Notes under the pieces: generated by a model
Databases searched by the model: none
What the model saw: only the letters and a program-made list of their open reading frames with translations
What the model was told of the DNA's origin: nothing
In this document: one piece after another, positions 24,933 to 34,075 of the stretch
Layout: the number at the start of each line of letters is the position of its first letter
Position numbering within the stretch: position 1 is the stretch's first letter
NCBI GenBank assembly: GCA_030649165.1
Contig: JAUSGG010000096.1
Location: forward strand, 1-64,000
Direction of reading: 5' to 3'
DNA from: Armatimonadota bacterium
GTDB taxonomy: Bacteria > Armatimonadota > UBA5829 > JAUSEB01
DNA length: 64,000 bases
Program-made: the position numbers and the translations under genes

Positions 24933-24958
24933 GGCGGCAAAATCCATTCGCCACCCCA
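24930..24958. repeat. TGGGTGGCGAA hairpin, copy 2 (degenerate)
   Basis: CTGGGCGGCAAA and TTCGCCACCCC arms around four to five bases. It lies exactly at the breakpoint of the duplicated fragment. Confidence 0.55.
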
Positions 24959-25077
24959 CAACCAGGAAGGGATTTCCCTATCCCAACAATGATGTATCTC
25001 CGTTTCTTGGTGGAGGACGTGTTGCCGCCGCAAGAAATGACGGCGGTCTTCTCTGAAGTCCCGAGGTGGTCCAATCC

Positions 25078-26421
25078 CTAAATTGGGGGATAAGCCCTAT
25101 CGAACAGCCTCAGAATCGGAAGTGCCGCTTCAAGTGCAACCTTCTGAACGGGTGCAATTCTGGCCTGAGTGTTCAATATCTTGTTGAACATCGTCAATGC
25201 CTGCTTATCAGGGCAGTTCGCACAACCTCCAGGCGTTGTACAGGCGTAAGCTGCCCACTCTCGCGCTTTCCTCACCGCCTCGCACAAGTCGCCCCACTGG
25301 AAGTCCGGCTTGCCGATCAATTGCGACACAAGGCCTGCGCCGAATGCATCACCAGCTCCTGTCGTGTCCACGATGTTTTCGATGTCGAACGGCCAAGCGA
25401 TGATCAGATCCTCATCGTCGCCTTTGTAGGTTGCAACCGCACCGAACTTGTCCAGTGTGACAACAGCCGTCACATTCCTCTCACGGAACCATTCTATCAT
25501 GTCTACAAGAGACTTTGACACTCCGTTGCCGGAGAAGAACGCTCGTGCTTCATCCAAGCTCAACTGGAAGACGCCGACGTTCGCGATGTCCTCTGCCCAG
25601 AAGTCCGAGCCAAGCTTGAACTGCGTGCCCCCAAAGTTCGTGAACACAAGAGCATCGTCTTTGTACCTTGAGATCAGGTACTTCGTGCACTCTCCCCCGA
25701 TCTTGCCGGTCGCCTCGTCCTCGTAGTCACAGTAAAGGTGGCCTATCATTACGGCCCCAGGGTCTTTTTCCTCAAGAGTCTTGATGGCCTTAAGACGCGC
25801 CTTGGCGAAATTCGCAAATTCGTCCATTCCCCCCGGTTGCTGGGAGAAGATGGTTCGCCGTGTGCCATCAACAACGATAGTAGTGCCCGGTGTTTTCATT
25901 TTGGGAGCAAAGAAATTCGAGGGATCAAGGAATGTGATCACGTTATGGCTGTCACCACGGCCTTGGGCTATATCCAGGATATGCTGCCTGATCTTCTCTC
26001 CTCGCTCGTCTTCGCCTGTGGAAAGAACCGGATACGCCCGCATTCCGCAACTGAGCATTCTGGAAACGTAGTTAAGGCCGCTACCTCCGACGTACTCTGC
26101 CGCTTCCCTGATCGAGTGCTTTAGACCGACTTCAACCTTGTCGACCCACAAGACATACTCAATATTGCTGCTTCCGATCGCGATAACGTAGTCTCCTGGG
26201 GAGTCATGATTAGCGTTCTCCAAGACCTTTCTCAGCAGACCGAGTATCTCCTCATGCTGATCCTCGTGCTTAGCGATGAACTCGTCAATCTTCTGCTCGA
26301 TTTGGTCGCCGCATAGCAGGGTAGCCAATCCGGGCCAGGTTGCTTCCAACGCAGCCTTGGTGATCCTATGGTTACGAATACCATCCGCAACTCGGATTAG
26401 CGTCTGTCTGAGATTCTCCAT
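25078..26421 (-). CDS. PfkB-family carbohydrate kinase with helical N-terminal extension
   Basis: The 447-residue protein carries the ribokinase/PfkB fold. A GGSGLNY loop (about 112-118) matches the substrate signature, and DTTGAGDAFGAG is the catalytic motif with the Asp base. The first 75 residues are an extra helical segment (IRVADGIRNHRITKAALEA) not typical of the family. A cysteine pair near the end (GGCANCPDK) is also unusual. It would phosphorylate a sugar or nucleoside-like substrate with ATP. It has its own strong promoter with an operator-like palindrome, so it is probably induced by its substrate. GAGGAGG precedes the ATG. Confidence 0.85.
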   Translation of the reverse strand: MENLRQTLIRVADGIRNHRITKAALEATWPGLATLLCGDQIEQKIDEFIAKHEDQHEEILGLLRKVLENANHDSPGDYVIAIGSSNIEYVLWVDKVEVGLKHSIREAAEYVGGSGLNYVSRMLSCGMRAYPVLSTGEDERGEKIRQHILDIAQGRGDSHNVITFLDPSNFFAPKMKTPGTTIVVDGTRRTIFSQQPGGMDEFANFAKARLKAIKTLEEKDPGAVMIGHLYCDYEDEATGKIGGECTKYLISRYKDDALVFTNFGGTQFKLGSDFWAEDIANVGVFQLSLDEARAFFSGNGVSKSLVDMIEWFRERNVTAVVTLDKFGAVATYKGDDEDLIIAWPFDIENIVDTTGAGDAFGAGLVSQLIGKPDFQWGDLCEAVRKAREWAAYACTTPGGCANCPDKQALTMFNKILNTQARIAPVQKVALEAALPILRLFDRAYPPI

Positions 26422-26529
26422 CGGGTAACCTCCTCAGGTGACGGGAACGGACGCACACATGCTTTATACATCGCCGCAACCGGCGAGCATCATTTAGATG
26501 GCGGATTTGGGAATCAACCGGCAGTTGAC

Positions 26530-26545
26530 AAACTACCCGTAGTTT
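26530..26545. promoter_or_regulatory. operator-like palindrome at the pfkB start site
   Basis: AAACTACCCGTAGTTT is an inverted repeat with perfect 7-base arms around two bases. It lies just downstream of the -10 box, where the transcript should begin, the usual place of a repressor site. Confidence 0.6.
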
Positions 26546-26554
26546 CACAGTCGT

Positions 26555-26584
26555 ATTATATGCCTGAGCTTGATTGCGTGTCAA
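26555..26584 (-). promoter_or_regulatory. strong sigma-70 promoter of the PfkB kinase gene
   Basis: On the minus strand a perfect TTGACA (26584-26579) and a perfect TATAAT (26560-26555) are 18 bases apart, 134 bases before the start codon. Confidence 0.8.
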
Positions 26585-26618
26585 TTGCGCGTGCTGCATC
26601 TGAAACCTGGAATCTCTT

Positions 26619-26648
26619 CCTGGGTGGCGAACAGATTTCGCCACCCAG
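26619..26648. repeat. TGGGTGGCGAA hairpin, copy 3
   Basis: Arms CCTGGGTGGCGAA and TTCGCCACCCAGG enclose five bases, right after the stop of the Tat-exported protein gene and before the pfkB promoter, so it may end that transcript. Confidence 0.7.
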
Positions 26649-26675
26649 GAAGCTCAGTTCTTGCCGACACAACCC

Positions 26676-28208
26676 CTATTCGCACGTCCTGTCCAGTGAC
26701 GCCGTCTTCTTGAACTTCCCGGCTTCCGTTGCGTTGGCATGCCGCTGGAGCCGGATCAGGTTCAGCGCCAGGTATCCGGCGCCGCCGCGCGCGTCGTAGA
26801 TCTTGACCCTCGGTCCTTCCTGGTTGTCCATGTTGAACCGCATGTGGCCGACGAACAAGCCCTTGTACAGGAAGTTGCCGATCGCATCGTCAGCGAACTC
26901 TCGGGCCTTGGCAAGATACTTCGCGTCGGCGGTCAGCTCGTAAAGGTCCAACGCGGCGCTCAGCGCGTCGCCCAACTCCTCTGTGTCGCTCGTAATCAGC
27001 GACCGCTCGATCTCGCCTCCGTGCAGTTGCTCCGGCTTGATCGCGCTGATGATGTTGTCCGCGGTTTTGAGGAACGAGTCGTCACCGGACAATGAGTAAG
27101 CGACCGCCGCCGTCTTCGCCCACCTCGGCTGTCCGCCTGAAGGCTGCGCAAGATGGTTCTGATAGGCGCGCATGTAGGCGAGGGCCCTGTCCAGAAACAT
27201 CGGGTCGGGGTGCCATTGGTAGGCCCGCATGTAGGCCCTTACCGAAAAGGCCTCGATCCCGCCGGATTTGTCGTCCGGCCATTGGGGGCAATAAGTCACA
27301 AGGTCGGTCTTGAGGTCTCGTATCTTCCAGAACACGTCGCACGATTTCCGGGCCCAGTCCAGGTACTTGCGGTCCTGCGTCTTGGAGTACGCCAGCGCAA
27401 ACGCGTGGACGAAGAGCGCGGTGTGCTTGTGGAACGTGAACACGTCGCTGGTCTTCCCGATGAAGTAGTCCGAATGCCGGTTGTTGATGAATGTGTCGTG
27501 GTCGACGATCTTGTACTCATATATCGCATCGATTTCCGCCAGGGTTTTCTCCGGGCTCTTTTCCCAGAAGAGGTCGTAGATCGGCGCGCACCGGTCGAAC
27601 TCGTGGCCGTAGAAGTACTCGTGCCAGCCGGCGACGCGAAAGCACCCGCCGATCAGAATGTCCGCGAAGACGTTGTAGAAGATGTGCTCGCCCCAGCCGA
27701 AGATTCCGGTCTGAGGGCTGATCAGGTTGTCCAGGAAGAAGTCCAGGTAGGCGTCGGCCGCTTTCCTGTACTTGGGCTTGCCGGTGGCTTCGGTCAGCGC
27801 GTAGAGGGCCCGTATGGTTCCCTGGTCGTAGATGAGGCCCGATCCGTGCATGTGGCTCTTCCAGTAAAACCCGTAGTCCTGGTAGAGGTACTCGAACCCC
27901 CTTATGTAGTCCCAGTCGACCTTTGCCGGCGGCTTGGGAGGAGAGTATGTCTCCGGGTCCAGTGAGAGGCAGAACACCGGCGTGTGCTTCTTTCCGTATC
28001 GATCCGTTCCTTTGTCCACAAGCGTGTCCAGGAACGTGCGGGCCGCATCCAGGTACGGCCCATGGCCCACCTTCCTCCCCGCGGGCGCGCCCGCGCCCGA
28101 TTCCGACGCCGGACCCGCTCCGATGGCTCCGGTTCCCGCCAGCGCGAGGATGGCGGCGGATGCGCCCGCCTCCGCAAGAAACTCACGTCTGGTTGGTTTG
28201 GGTTTCAA
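26676..28208 (-). CDS. Tat-exported alpha-helical-barrel glycosidase/lyase-like protein
   Basis: The TTG at 28208 is used (AAAGGAGAT 9 bases upstream). The 510-residue precursor begins with a twin-arginine signal (TRREFLAEAGASAAILALAG). The mature part is almost wholly helical with paired-helix repeats (GTIRALYALTEATGKPKYRK, FVHAFALAYSKTQDRKYLDW), as in (alpha/alpha)6 barrels of glycoside hydrolases, polysaccharide lyases and epimerases. Catalytic residues cannot be assigned. Export by Tat suggests a cofactor or early folding. Its last 48 codons are duplicated at 24770-24932. Confidence 0.65.
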   Translation of the reverse strand: MKPKPTRREFLAEAGASAAILALAGTGAIGAGPASESGAGAPAGRKVGHGPYLDAARTFLDTLVDKGTDRYGKKHTPVFCLSLDPETYSPPKPPAKVDWDYIRGFEYLYQDYGFYWKSHMHGSGLIYDQGTIRALYALTEATGKPKYRKAADAYLDFFLDNLISPQTGIFGWGEHIFYNVFADILIGGCFRVAGWHEYFYGHEFDRCAPIYDLFWEKSPEKTLAEIDAIYEYKIVDHDTFINNRHSDYFIGKTSDVFTFHKHTALFVHAFALAYSKTQDRKYLDWARKSCDVFWKIRDLKTDLVTYCPQWPDDKSGGIEAFSVRAYMRAYQWHPDPMFLDRALAYMRAYQNHLAQPSGGQPRWAKTAAVAYSLSGDDSFLKTADNIISAIKPEQLHGGEIERSLITSDTEELGDALSAALDLYELTADAKYLAKAREFADDAIGNFLYKGLFVGHMRFNMDNQEGPRVKIYDARGGAGYLALNLIRLQRHANATEAGKFKKTASLDRTCE

Positions 28209-28226
28209 CGTCCATCTCCTTTCTAT

Positions 28227-28327
28227 CCCGCGGGAACGGCATTAACCGGCCAAATCTACGTAAACGCACACCCCTCCTCGCAAGGCTCCCAAGCTGACAA
28301 AGACACCAGCGTCAGTTCCCGCGGGAA
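28227..28327. repeat. CCGCGGGAAC inverted-repeat element, copy 1
   Basis: ATCCCGCGGGAACGG at the left and CAGTTCCCGCGGGAA at the right enclose about 75 bases. Related elements are at 52439-52497 and 62379-62444. The rest of the 28209-28427 gap holds no gene. Confidence 0.65.
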
Positions 28328-28427
28328 CGCGGCGACCCGGCAGTTGCCCAACGGGCTTATGAGCGGACTTTCGCCGTAAATTGACGAGCCTGGACGATCA
28401 AGCGCGCTAAAGCGAGCTGCCAAATAC

Positions 28428-29072
28428 CTACTTGCTCGCCCAGAGAAGGCCGCGCTTGGTTATCTCCAGGCACTCCGGCACATCGAAGTCTCCGGCGCTG
28501 TGGCCGAGAGTGGTGTAAAATACGCGGCCTCTGCCGTAGACGCGCTTCCAGACGGCGGGCATGATGGTATCCTTGATCCACGGCAGGTGATCGCCGGAGA
28601 AGGTGGTCGTCGCCAGAACGACGTTGGACGGGTCCACGTGCATGTAGTACTGCTCGGATTTCATCTTGAAGTCGGAGATCCCTTCGGTGACTGGGTCGAA
28701 CGGGTTGGTGATGTGGACCTCATACTCGACTTCGCCGCCGGGGTGCTGGACCCACTGCCCGCCGCACATGAACTGGTATTCCGTTTGGTCGCGGAAGGAG
28801 TCGCCCATGCCGCCGTGCCAGCCGCCGATGCCGACTCCGTTTCTGACGGCCTCCAGCAATCCGCCGAGCTGCTCACCGGTGATATTGCCCATCGTCCATA
28901 TCGGCACGACAAGGCTCAGAGAGTTCATCAGGTCTTTGTCCGTATAGGAATCCATCGTGTCGGATACCGTTACGTCGTAACCCTCCGCCTTCAGAATCGG
29001 CGCGAAGATATCGGCGCACTGCTTCGGCTCGTGGCCTTCCCATCCGCCCCAGACAATCAAAGCTTTTTTCAT
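28428..29072 (-). CDS. ThuA-like domain protein
   Basis: The 214-residue protein has the glutamine-amidotransferase-like ThuA fold. It starts KALIVWGGWEGHEPKQCADI, then SLVVPIWTMGNITGEQ, GVGIGGWHGGMGDSFRD, and ends RVFYTTLGHSAGDFDVPE. ThuA proteins are linked to trehalose and other sugar use and to glycan-binding exoenzymes, with the reaction unsettled. The ATG at 29072 (GGAG upstream) is preferred to the TTG three bases earlier. No signal peptide, so it acts in the cytoplasm. Confidence 0.85.
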   Translation of the reverse strand: MKKALIVWGGWEGHEPKQCADIFAPILKAEGYDVTVSDTMDSYTDKDLMNSLSLVVPIWTMGNITGEQLGGLLEAVRNGVGIGGWHGGMGDSFRDQTEYQFMCGGQWVQHPGGEVEYEVHITNPFDPVTEGISDFKMKSEQYYMHVDPSNVVLATTTFSGDHLPWIKDTIMPAVWKRVYGRGRVFYTTLGHSAGDFDVPECLEITKRGLLWASK

Positions 29073-29325
29073 CAACCGTCTCCACTCCTGGTGTGTTTAT
29101 CGAAAGCCGCCTGGTGAAGCGGCCCACCAAACAGATTAGCGCCCGGCGGCGGAGATTGCAACCGGAAAAACAGTTCTGAGTTCCGAGCGCTGAGGACTGA
29201 GTGACCTTCCCCTAACCCCCTCCTGGGAGGAGGGAGGATTCAGCGCTCGCAGGGAAGAGCGACGCTGACGGCGAAGTTATTCCAATAGCCGATCCGTATC
29301 TGCGAGTCGGCGGAGGAGAGAAGAA

Positions 29326-29838
29326 GTGGACAATGGATTCAGAATCATACGGCCAGAGGAGATAGCGGATAACCCGTTCAAGCTGGTCGGGGCGGACTGG
29401 ATGTTGATCACGGCCGGTCCGCCGGATGCGTATAACACAATGACCGCCAGTTGGGGCGGGCTTGGCGTGCTCTGGAACAAGAACGTGTGCTGGTGCGTGA
29501 TCAGGCCGCAGCGATACACATATCAGTTCATCGAGAAGGCGGAGAGCTTCACACTGTCGTTCTTCGAGGAGCGGTACAGGAGCGCGCTGAACGTGTGCGG
29601 AAGCAGTTCGGGTCGCGACGTCGATAAGGCCGCCGCGACCGGGCTGACTCCCGTTGCCGCCACGCTGCCCGGCGCCACGAGCTTTGCGCAGGCTCGATTA
29701 GTGATCGAGTGCAGGAAGATATACTTCCAGGATTTGGCCCCGGAGCATTTCCTGGACCCGATCATACACGATAACTATCCGCAGAAGGACTATCATCGGA
29801 TGTACTTCGGCGAAGTGATGAACTGTCTTGTTAAGTAG
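29326..29838 (+). CDS. flavin reductase-like FMN-binding protein
   Basis: A GTG start with GGAGGAG 8 bases before gives 170 residues with the flavin reductase-like split-barrel pattern: PFKLVGADWMLITAGPP, NTMTASWGGLGVLWNKNVC, VIRPQRYTYQFIEKAESFTL, and a Tyr/Phe-rich end. Relatives bind FMN and reduce it or serve as electron-transfer partners. It precedes the alpha-galactosidase-like gene by 17 bases but belongs to another function, so co-transcription may be incidental. Confidence 0.8.
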   Translation: MDNGFRIIRPEEIADNPFKLVGADWMLITAGPPDAYNTMTASWGGLGVLWNKNVCWCVIRPQRYTYQFIEKAESFTLSFFEERYRSALNVCGSSSGRDVDKAAATGLTPVAATLPGATSFAQARLVIECRKIYFQDLAPEHFLDPIIHDNYPQKDYHRMYFGEVMNCLVK

Positions 29839-29855
29839 GAAGGAAGATTAGGACT

Positions 29856-31997
29856 TTGAGACACTTGGCTACCTTCATCTTGTTTGCAGCTTCAGCAATT
29901 CTGATACTGAGCATTAGCGCGGCATCAGCGAAAGAGAACAAGCCTGGCACGGGATTCGGCATTCACACCCAGGACATCACTATGCGGTTTGGCAAGGTCA
30001 ATGGGGAGCCGGTTATTACATCCATATCCGCCAACGGATCGTACAAATGGCTCGGTCAATCTCCGGAGACCGCGCTGCCCCATACAGCTACAGTTAACGG
30101 CAAGGAAACGCCGTTGAAGTGGAAACCGTCGGGTGGAATGCATCTGGCCGTCCGCGCTGGAATTGCCCTTGTCAGATTTACCTATGAGTGTTCTGATCTT
30201 CACCTTGTCCTCAAGTCCGCTTGGTTTACAGTCCCCAAGTTCCCCGGCCCAATCGAGCATTCAGTTACCATTGAAAACAAAGGCAGCGAGACTGTGATAT
30301 TTGCTCCATCGCCTACTATTGCCCTGACGCTGCGTCCGCGGAACGGCCATTCCCTGGAACACTGGTGGATCGAGAAGACCTCGGGCCACGTGGGCGATCC
30401 GGGGACGCACACGGACGCAATGCAGCCGGGCTATCAGAAAGCGCTTAACTGCGGTCCTTACAGCCTGAGTGAGGTGAAGCGCGACGAGCTGCCGTGGTTC
30501 TGCATACATGATGCGACGGGCAAGTTCGGTTTGTACGGCGGCATAGAATTCAGCGGCTGGACGCGCACGAGTGTGGGCATGGCAAATGACAAATCGGTCA
30601 GCGTGAGCATGGGGCTGAACCCGTGGGACGGCGGATCTCGAAGCGCCATCAAGCCGGGCGAGACCCTGAGTTACCCGACCTGCTTCATCGGCGCGTATAA
30701 GGGCGAAGTAGACGACGGGTGCAATCAGCTTCATCGTTGGGTGGAGAAGCATTTGCGGCCCGCTATTCCATACGGCGTGACCCCCGTGCTTGTGAACAAC
30801 AGTTGGGGAAGCGGCATGGCCGTGGACGAGGCCCTCGCTAAGCGGATGATCGACGACTGCGCCGATCTCGGAATCGAGATATACCACGTGGACGCCGGCT
30901 GGTATAAGGCTGTCGGCGACTGGCGCTCCAACCCGGAGAAATTCCCAAATGGCCTGGAGAAGACTGTCGATTACGTGCATTCAAAGGGCATGAAATTCGG
31001 CCTGTGGGTCGGTTGGACGCAGGGCGGGCATCAGAAGAACGCCGGCCCTGAATCGCTGAACGTGTTCACGCCGTCGCAGAGATCATGGTTCGGGCACGAC
31101 ACGCCCGACGATTGGCATACAGGCCCGTTCACGGGCGAAACGGTTTGTCTGGGCTGCGCCGACGCGAGGGCATGGTGCCTCAACGACCTCAGGCGTATGG
31201 TCAAGGAGTTCAAGCTGGACCTCCTGGAGCACGACCAGACTATGGTCCGCGATTCCTGCGGCCGCGAAGGACACGGCCACATCCCAAATGACAGGACAGA
31301 TGTTAGCAGGGCGTGCGCGGAGGGTTACTACCAAATCTACGATCAGCTTCGTTCGGAGAACCCGAAACTGCTGTTTGAGGACTGCGTGAACGGCGGGAGG
31401 TTCTTCGACTTTGGGGTCGCCAAACGCAATCACTATATGTGTATGACGGACGATTACGATCCGGTCAACCTGCGCAAATGCTTTTACGACGCCAGTTATC
31501 CGTTCCCGCCGAGTATGTTGGAGTCCTATATCGCCGACCATCGCGGGCAGACGCTTGCGAGTTTCCGATACATGCTGCGAAGCGCGATGATGGGTTGGTG
31601 CACTATAATGATGGACACCTCCAAATGGACACCCGAGCAGCGCGAAGCGGGCAAGAGGGAGTTCAAGATGTACAAAGAGCGTCTGCGTCCGCTGATTGCC
31701 TCCGCCAACATATACCACGTTCTGCCGAGGCCGGATGGGAAGCAGTGGGACGGCATCCAGTACGCTGACCCGAAGACGGGAAATGGTGTTCTCTTCGTCT
31801 TCCGGCCCCAGTCGGACCAGGAGTCGCAGGCCGTAATACTGCGCGGCCTGAATCCGAAGAAACGGTACGCAATAGACGCAGCGGACGGGTCGGCAAGCGG
31901 AACGTACAGCGGGGCCGAGTTGATGCAGTCGGGGCTTATGGTGCGGCTGGCGGAGAAGAACAGCTCGGATTTGGTGTTCTTTGGCACCGTGAGATGA
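29856..31997 (+). CDS. secreted alpha-galactosidase-like enzyme (GH36/GH27 type)
   Basis: TTG at 29856 directly precedes a signal peptide (about residues 1-25). The 713-residue protein has an N-terminal beta-sandwich (to about 290) and a clan-D barrel with EIYHVDAGWYKAVGDW and GMKFGLWVGW. The likely nucleophile Asp is at about 460 (LDLLEHDQT). Further on come LLFEDCVNGGRFFDFG and MTDDYDP, the expected region of the acid/base Asp. The last 80 residues form a small beta domain. It should release galactose or related alpha-linked sugars from oligosaccharides outside the cytoplasm. Confidence 0.82.
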   Translation: MRHLATFILFAASAILILSISAASAKENKPGTGFGIHTQDITMRFGKVNGEPVITSISANGSYKWLGQSPETALPHTATVNGKETPLKWKPSGGMHLAVRAGIALVRFTYECSDLHLVLKSAWFTVPKFPGPIEHSVTIENKGSETVIFAPSPTIALTLRPRNGHSLEHWWIEKTSGHVGDPGTHTDAMQPGYQKALNCGPYSLSEVKRDELPWFCIHDATGKFGLYGGIEFSGWTRTSVGMANDKSVSVSMGLNPWDGGSRSAIKPGETLSYPTCFIGAYKGEVDDGCNQLHRWVEKHLRPAIPYGVTPVLVNNSWGSGMAVDEALAKRMIDDCADLGIEIYHVDAGWYKAVGDWRSNPEKFPNGLEKTVDYVHSKGMKFGLWVGWTQGGHQKNAGPESLNVFTPSQRSWFGHDTPDDWHTGPFTGETVCLGCADARAWCLNDLRRMVKEFKLDLLEHDQTMVRDSCGREGHGHIPNDRTDVSRACAEGYYQIYDQLRSENPKLLFEDCVNGGRFFDFGVAKRNHYMCMTDDYDPVNLRKCFYDASYPFPPSMLESYIADHRGQTLASFRYMLRSAMMGWCTIMMDTSKWTPEQREAGKREFKMYKERLRPLIASANIYHVLPRPDGKQWDGIQYADPKTGNGVLFVFRPQSDQESQAVILRGLNPKKRYAIDAADGSASGTYSGAELMQSGLMVRLAEKNSSDLVFFGTVR

Positions 31998-32133
31998 TCC
32001 GGAGTTCAGGATCCGGCACTTCAAGTACACTTCCGCCACGCGGGAAACGTCTGAAGACATGTCTGCGGCGGGTCTGCAAGGCCGCCCAGCTTTGTCTCGC
32101 GGCGAAAGGTTGCGAGAATTGGAAGGAGCCTGC

Positions 32134-34041
32134 GTGAGACGTATCGAATTGTCAGCAGTTGTACTGGCGGCATTCGCATTCTCGGTGGTGTCGGCGTATG
32201 CTGTGACCGCGACCCCCAGGCCGGCTGGCTCGGAAGTCAGCGCGTCAGGCGAAAGGGCGGACCGCGATCCACGGCTCGACCAGAAGGTCACGTACGAGGC
32301 CGGCTATAAGCGGCTTCACCAGGTGACGGACGATCTGAGCAAGCAGACAGGCGTGACCATCTACTGCGGGAAGAACGACAGCGATTGGCCGGTAAGAGAC
32401 ATTCCGCTTGTGGTCTGTGTCAGAGACATGCCGTTGGGGAAACTGCTGCGGCTGCTGGCGCTGACCACACACGCTCAGTATGTGTCCAAGAAGACATCGA
32501 GCCAAGCGGAGAGCGAGCGAACTTACCGAATCTATCGGACGGCGGAGCAGGAGAAAGAGACCGCTTCACTCCTGCAGAAACGTCGGGATGCCAGACTTGC
32601 CTTGGCTGACTGGTCCTGGGAAGCCCTCATGAAGCTCGGTAACTCGCCGGAATCGGTTGGAGGCTCCAAGGAGTCAAGGCTCGTGGGCAAGATTCTGGCT
32701 TGCCTCGGACCCGATGCAAGAACGAAGGTGTTGGCGGGAGACCCCATCAGTGTCTACAACCAGGACTTCTCGCAGCCTGACCTGTTTCAGGATCTTTCGC
32801 AGTTGGCTCTCGAATCGACGAAGAGTGCGGCAACGGGAAATTTCTCGCTGCCTGGTCCTATGCACGCTGCCTTCTTGCTTGAGGTTGGACTAGATGACGC
32901 CACCGGCGTGGAAAACCGTACGGGAGTCCGGTTCGATCTGTACACTAGTTACCATTGCCGGATAGAAGACATAGCCCGGCCTCTCCAGAAGATAACGGAA
33001 CTAGAACTCGCACCGCCACCAAAGGAAGTAGCCCCCCAGCAACCGCGGGACGAAATGCCGGACAAGACTCTGCAGTTCCTGAAGGGCGACAGAGACCAGG
33101 ACTGGCAACGAACGTCGCTGCAAGCCAAAGTCGTCCTGCAACAGGAGGGAGCCGACGAAGCGACGTTCGCGGATCTGATACGCGCGCTCTCCAAAGCGAC
33201 CGGCTTCAACATCATCTGCGAGGATTTTGTGAGCCAGAAGAACCTCGGGCAGCAGATCGCGAGTTCTTGTTTTGGCCAGAAGATAGACGCGGGGGCGACC
33301 TTGCGACGTGTCTCATCAGGGTCCACGAACTGGTTCACTAACGATGATCAGAAGGTCCTGGTAGGATGGTCCGAGGGCTGGCGCGATCATCACTCGAGTC
33401 TTGTGTCAGCGGACTATCTAGCAGGCCTCCGCAAGAAGCTCGATGGCGATGGCGTTGACATCGACGATATCTGCTGTTTCGCCAATATGACGGAAGGTCA
33501 ACTCCGTGAATGGATAGCCAGGACGCGGGACTTCAGCGCGCTATCTCCGCTCTCCCTGGAATATCCCTGGAAGCTGTATGATTTCCTCGACCCAAAAGGT
33601 AAGGCCCTGGCGAAGTCTGAGAAAGGGATACCACTCGGGCAGTTCGATCCGGAGACGCTTGCTACATTTTGTCGTCAAAGGCAGCTTCCGCGCAAATCCG
33701 TCATGCTCTTGAGCGATGATCAGGGGCGACATCTGGAGAGTGAGCAAGACCGCAGAGACCGCATCCTGTCCGATCCGAAGCTGATTTCCACGCTAGTGAT
33801 GCGAGTCAAGAGTGAGTTGGGGGGCATCGGGGGCTTTGTCCGCGATATGCTTCAGTCTATGATTTCCAAATCTCCGTCAGGTCACGTCAGCGATCGGTCT
33901 TACAGTCTGGAATTCGAAGGTGAGGAAAACGGGCAAGTCCTCAAAATGGCCGTGCAGGGGCCGAGTGTGTGCTTCCCTATCTACTCTCCCGAACGCGAGG
34001 CTGAGATACTCAAGGAAAAGACCGGCAAGGAAACGAAGTGA
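32134..34041 (+). CDS. secreted protein with STN/secretin-N-like domains
   Basis: GTG at 32134 (AAGGAG 5-6 bases upstream) starts a clear signal peptide (RRIELSAVVLAAFAFSVVSA). The 635-residue product has two regions resembling the short STN domain of secretins and TonB receptors: VTDDLSKQTGVTIYCGKND with VRDMPLGKLLRLLA near residues 70-120, and LIRALSKATGFNIICEDFVS near 360. No beta-barrel or secretin core follows, so it is probably periplasmic or surface-associated. I know no named function; similar architectures are common in repeat-rich environmental genomes. Confidence 0.55.
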   Translation: MRRIELSAVVLAAFAFSVVSAYAVTATPRPAGSEVSASGERADRDPRLDQKVTYEAGYKRLHQVTDDLSKQTGVTIYCGKNDSDWPVRDIPLVVCVRDMPLGKLLRLLALTTHAQYVSKKTSSQAESERTYRIYRTAEQEKETASLLQKRRDARLALADWSWEALMKLGNSPESVGGSKESRLVGKILACLGPDARTKVLAGDPISVYNQDFSQPDLFQDLSQLALESTKSAATGNFSLPGPMHAAFLLEVGLDDATGVENRTGVRFDLYTSYHCRIEDIARPLQKITELELAPPPKEVAPQQPRDEMPDKTLQFLKGDRDQDWQRTSLQAKVVLQQEGADEATFADLIRALSKATGFNIICEDFVSQKNLGQQIASSCFGQKIDAGATLRRVSSGSTNWFTNDDQKVLVGWSEGWRDHHSSLVSADYLAGLRKKLDGDGVDIDDICCFANMTEGQLREWIARTRDFSALSPLSLEYPWKLYDFLDPKGKALAKSEKGIPLGQFDPETLATFCRQRQLPRKSVMLLSDDQGRHLESEQDRRDRILSDPKLISTLVMRVKSELGGIGGFVRDMLQSMISKSPSGHVSDRSYSLEFEGEENGQVLKMAVQGPSVCFPIYSPEREAEILKEKTGKETK

Positions 34042-34075
34042 CGCGCGGACAATAGACATTCTTGAGGTGGCTGAT

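Noticed and set aside
26739-27965. Plus-strand frames opposite the Tat-exported protein gene
   Set aside because: Antisense shadows of a gene with a clear Tat signal and helical repeats.
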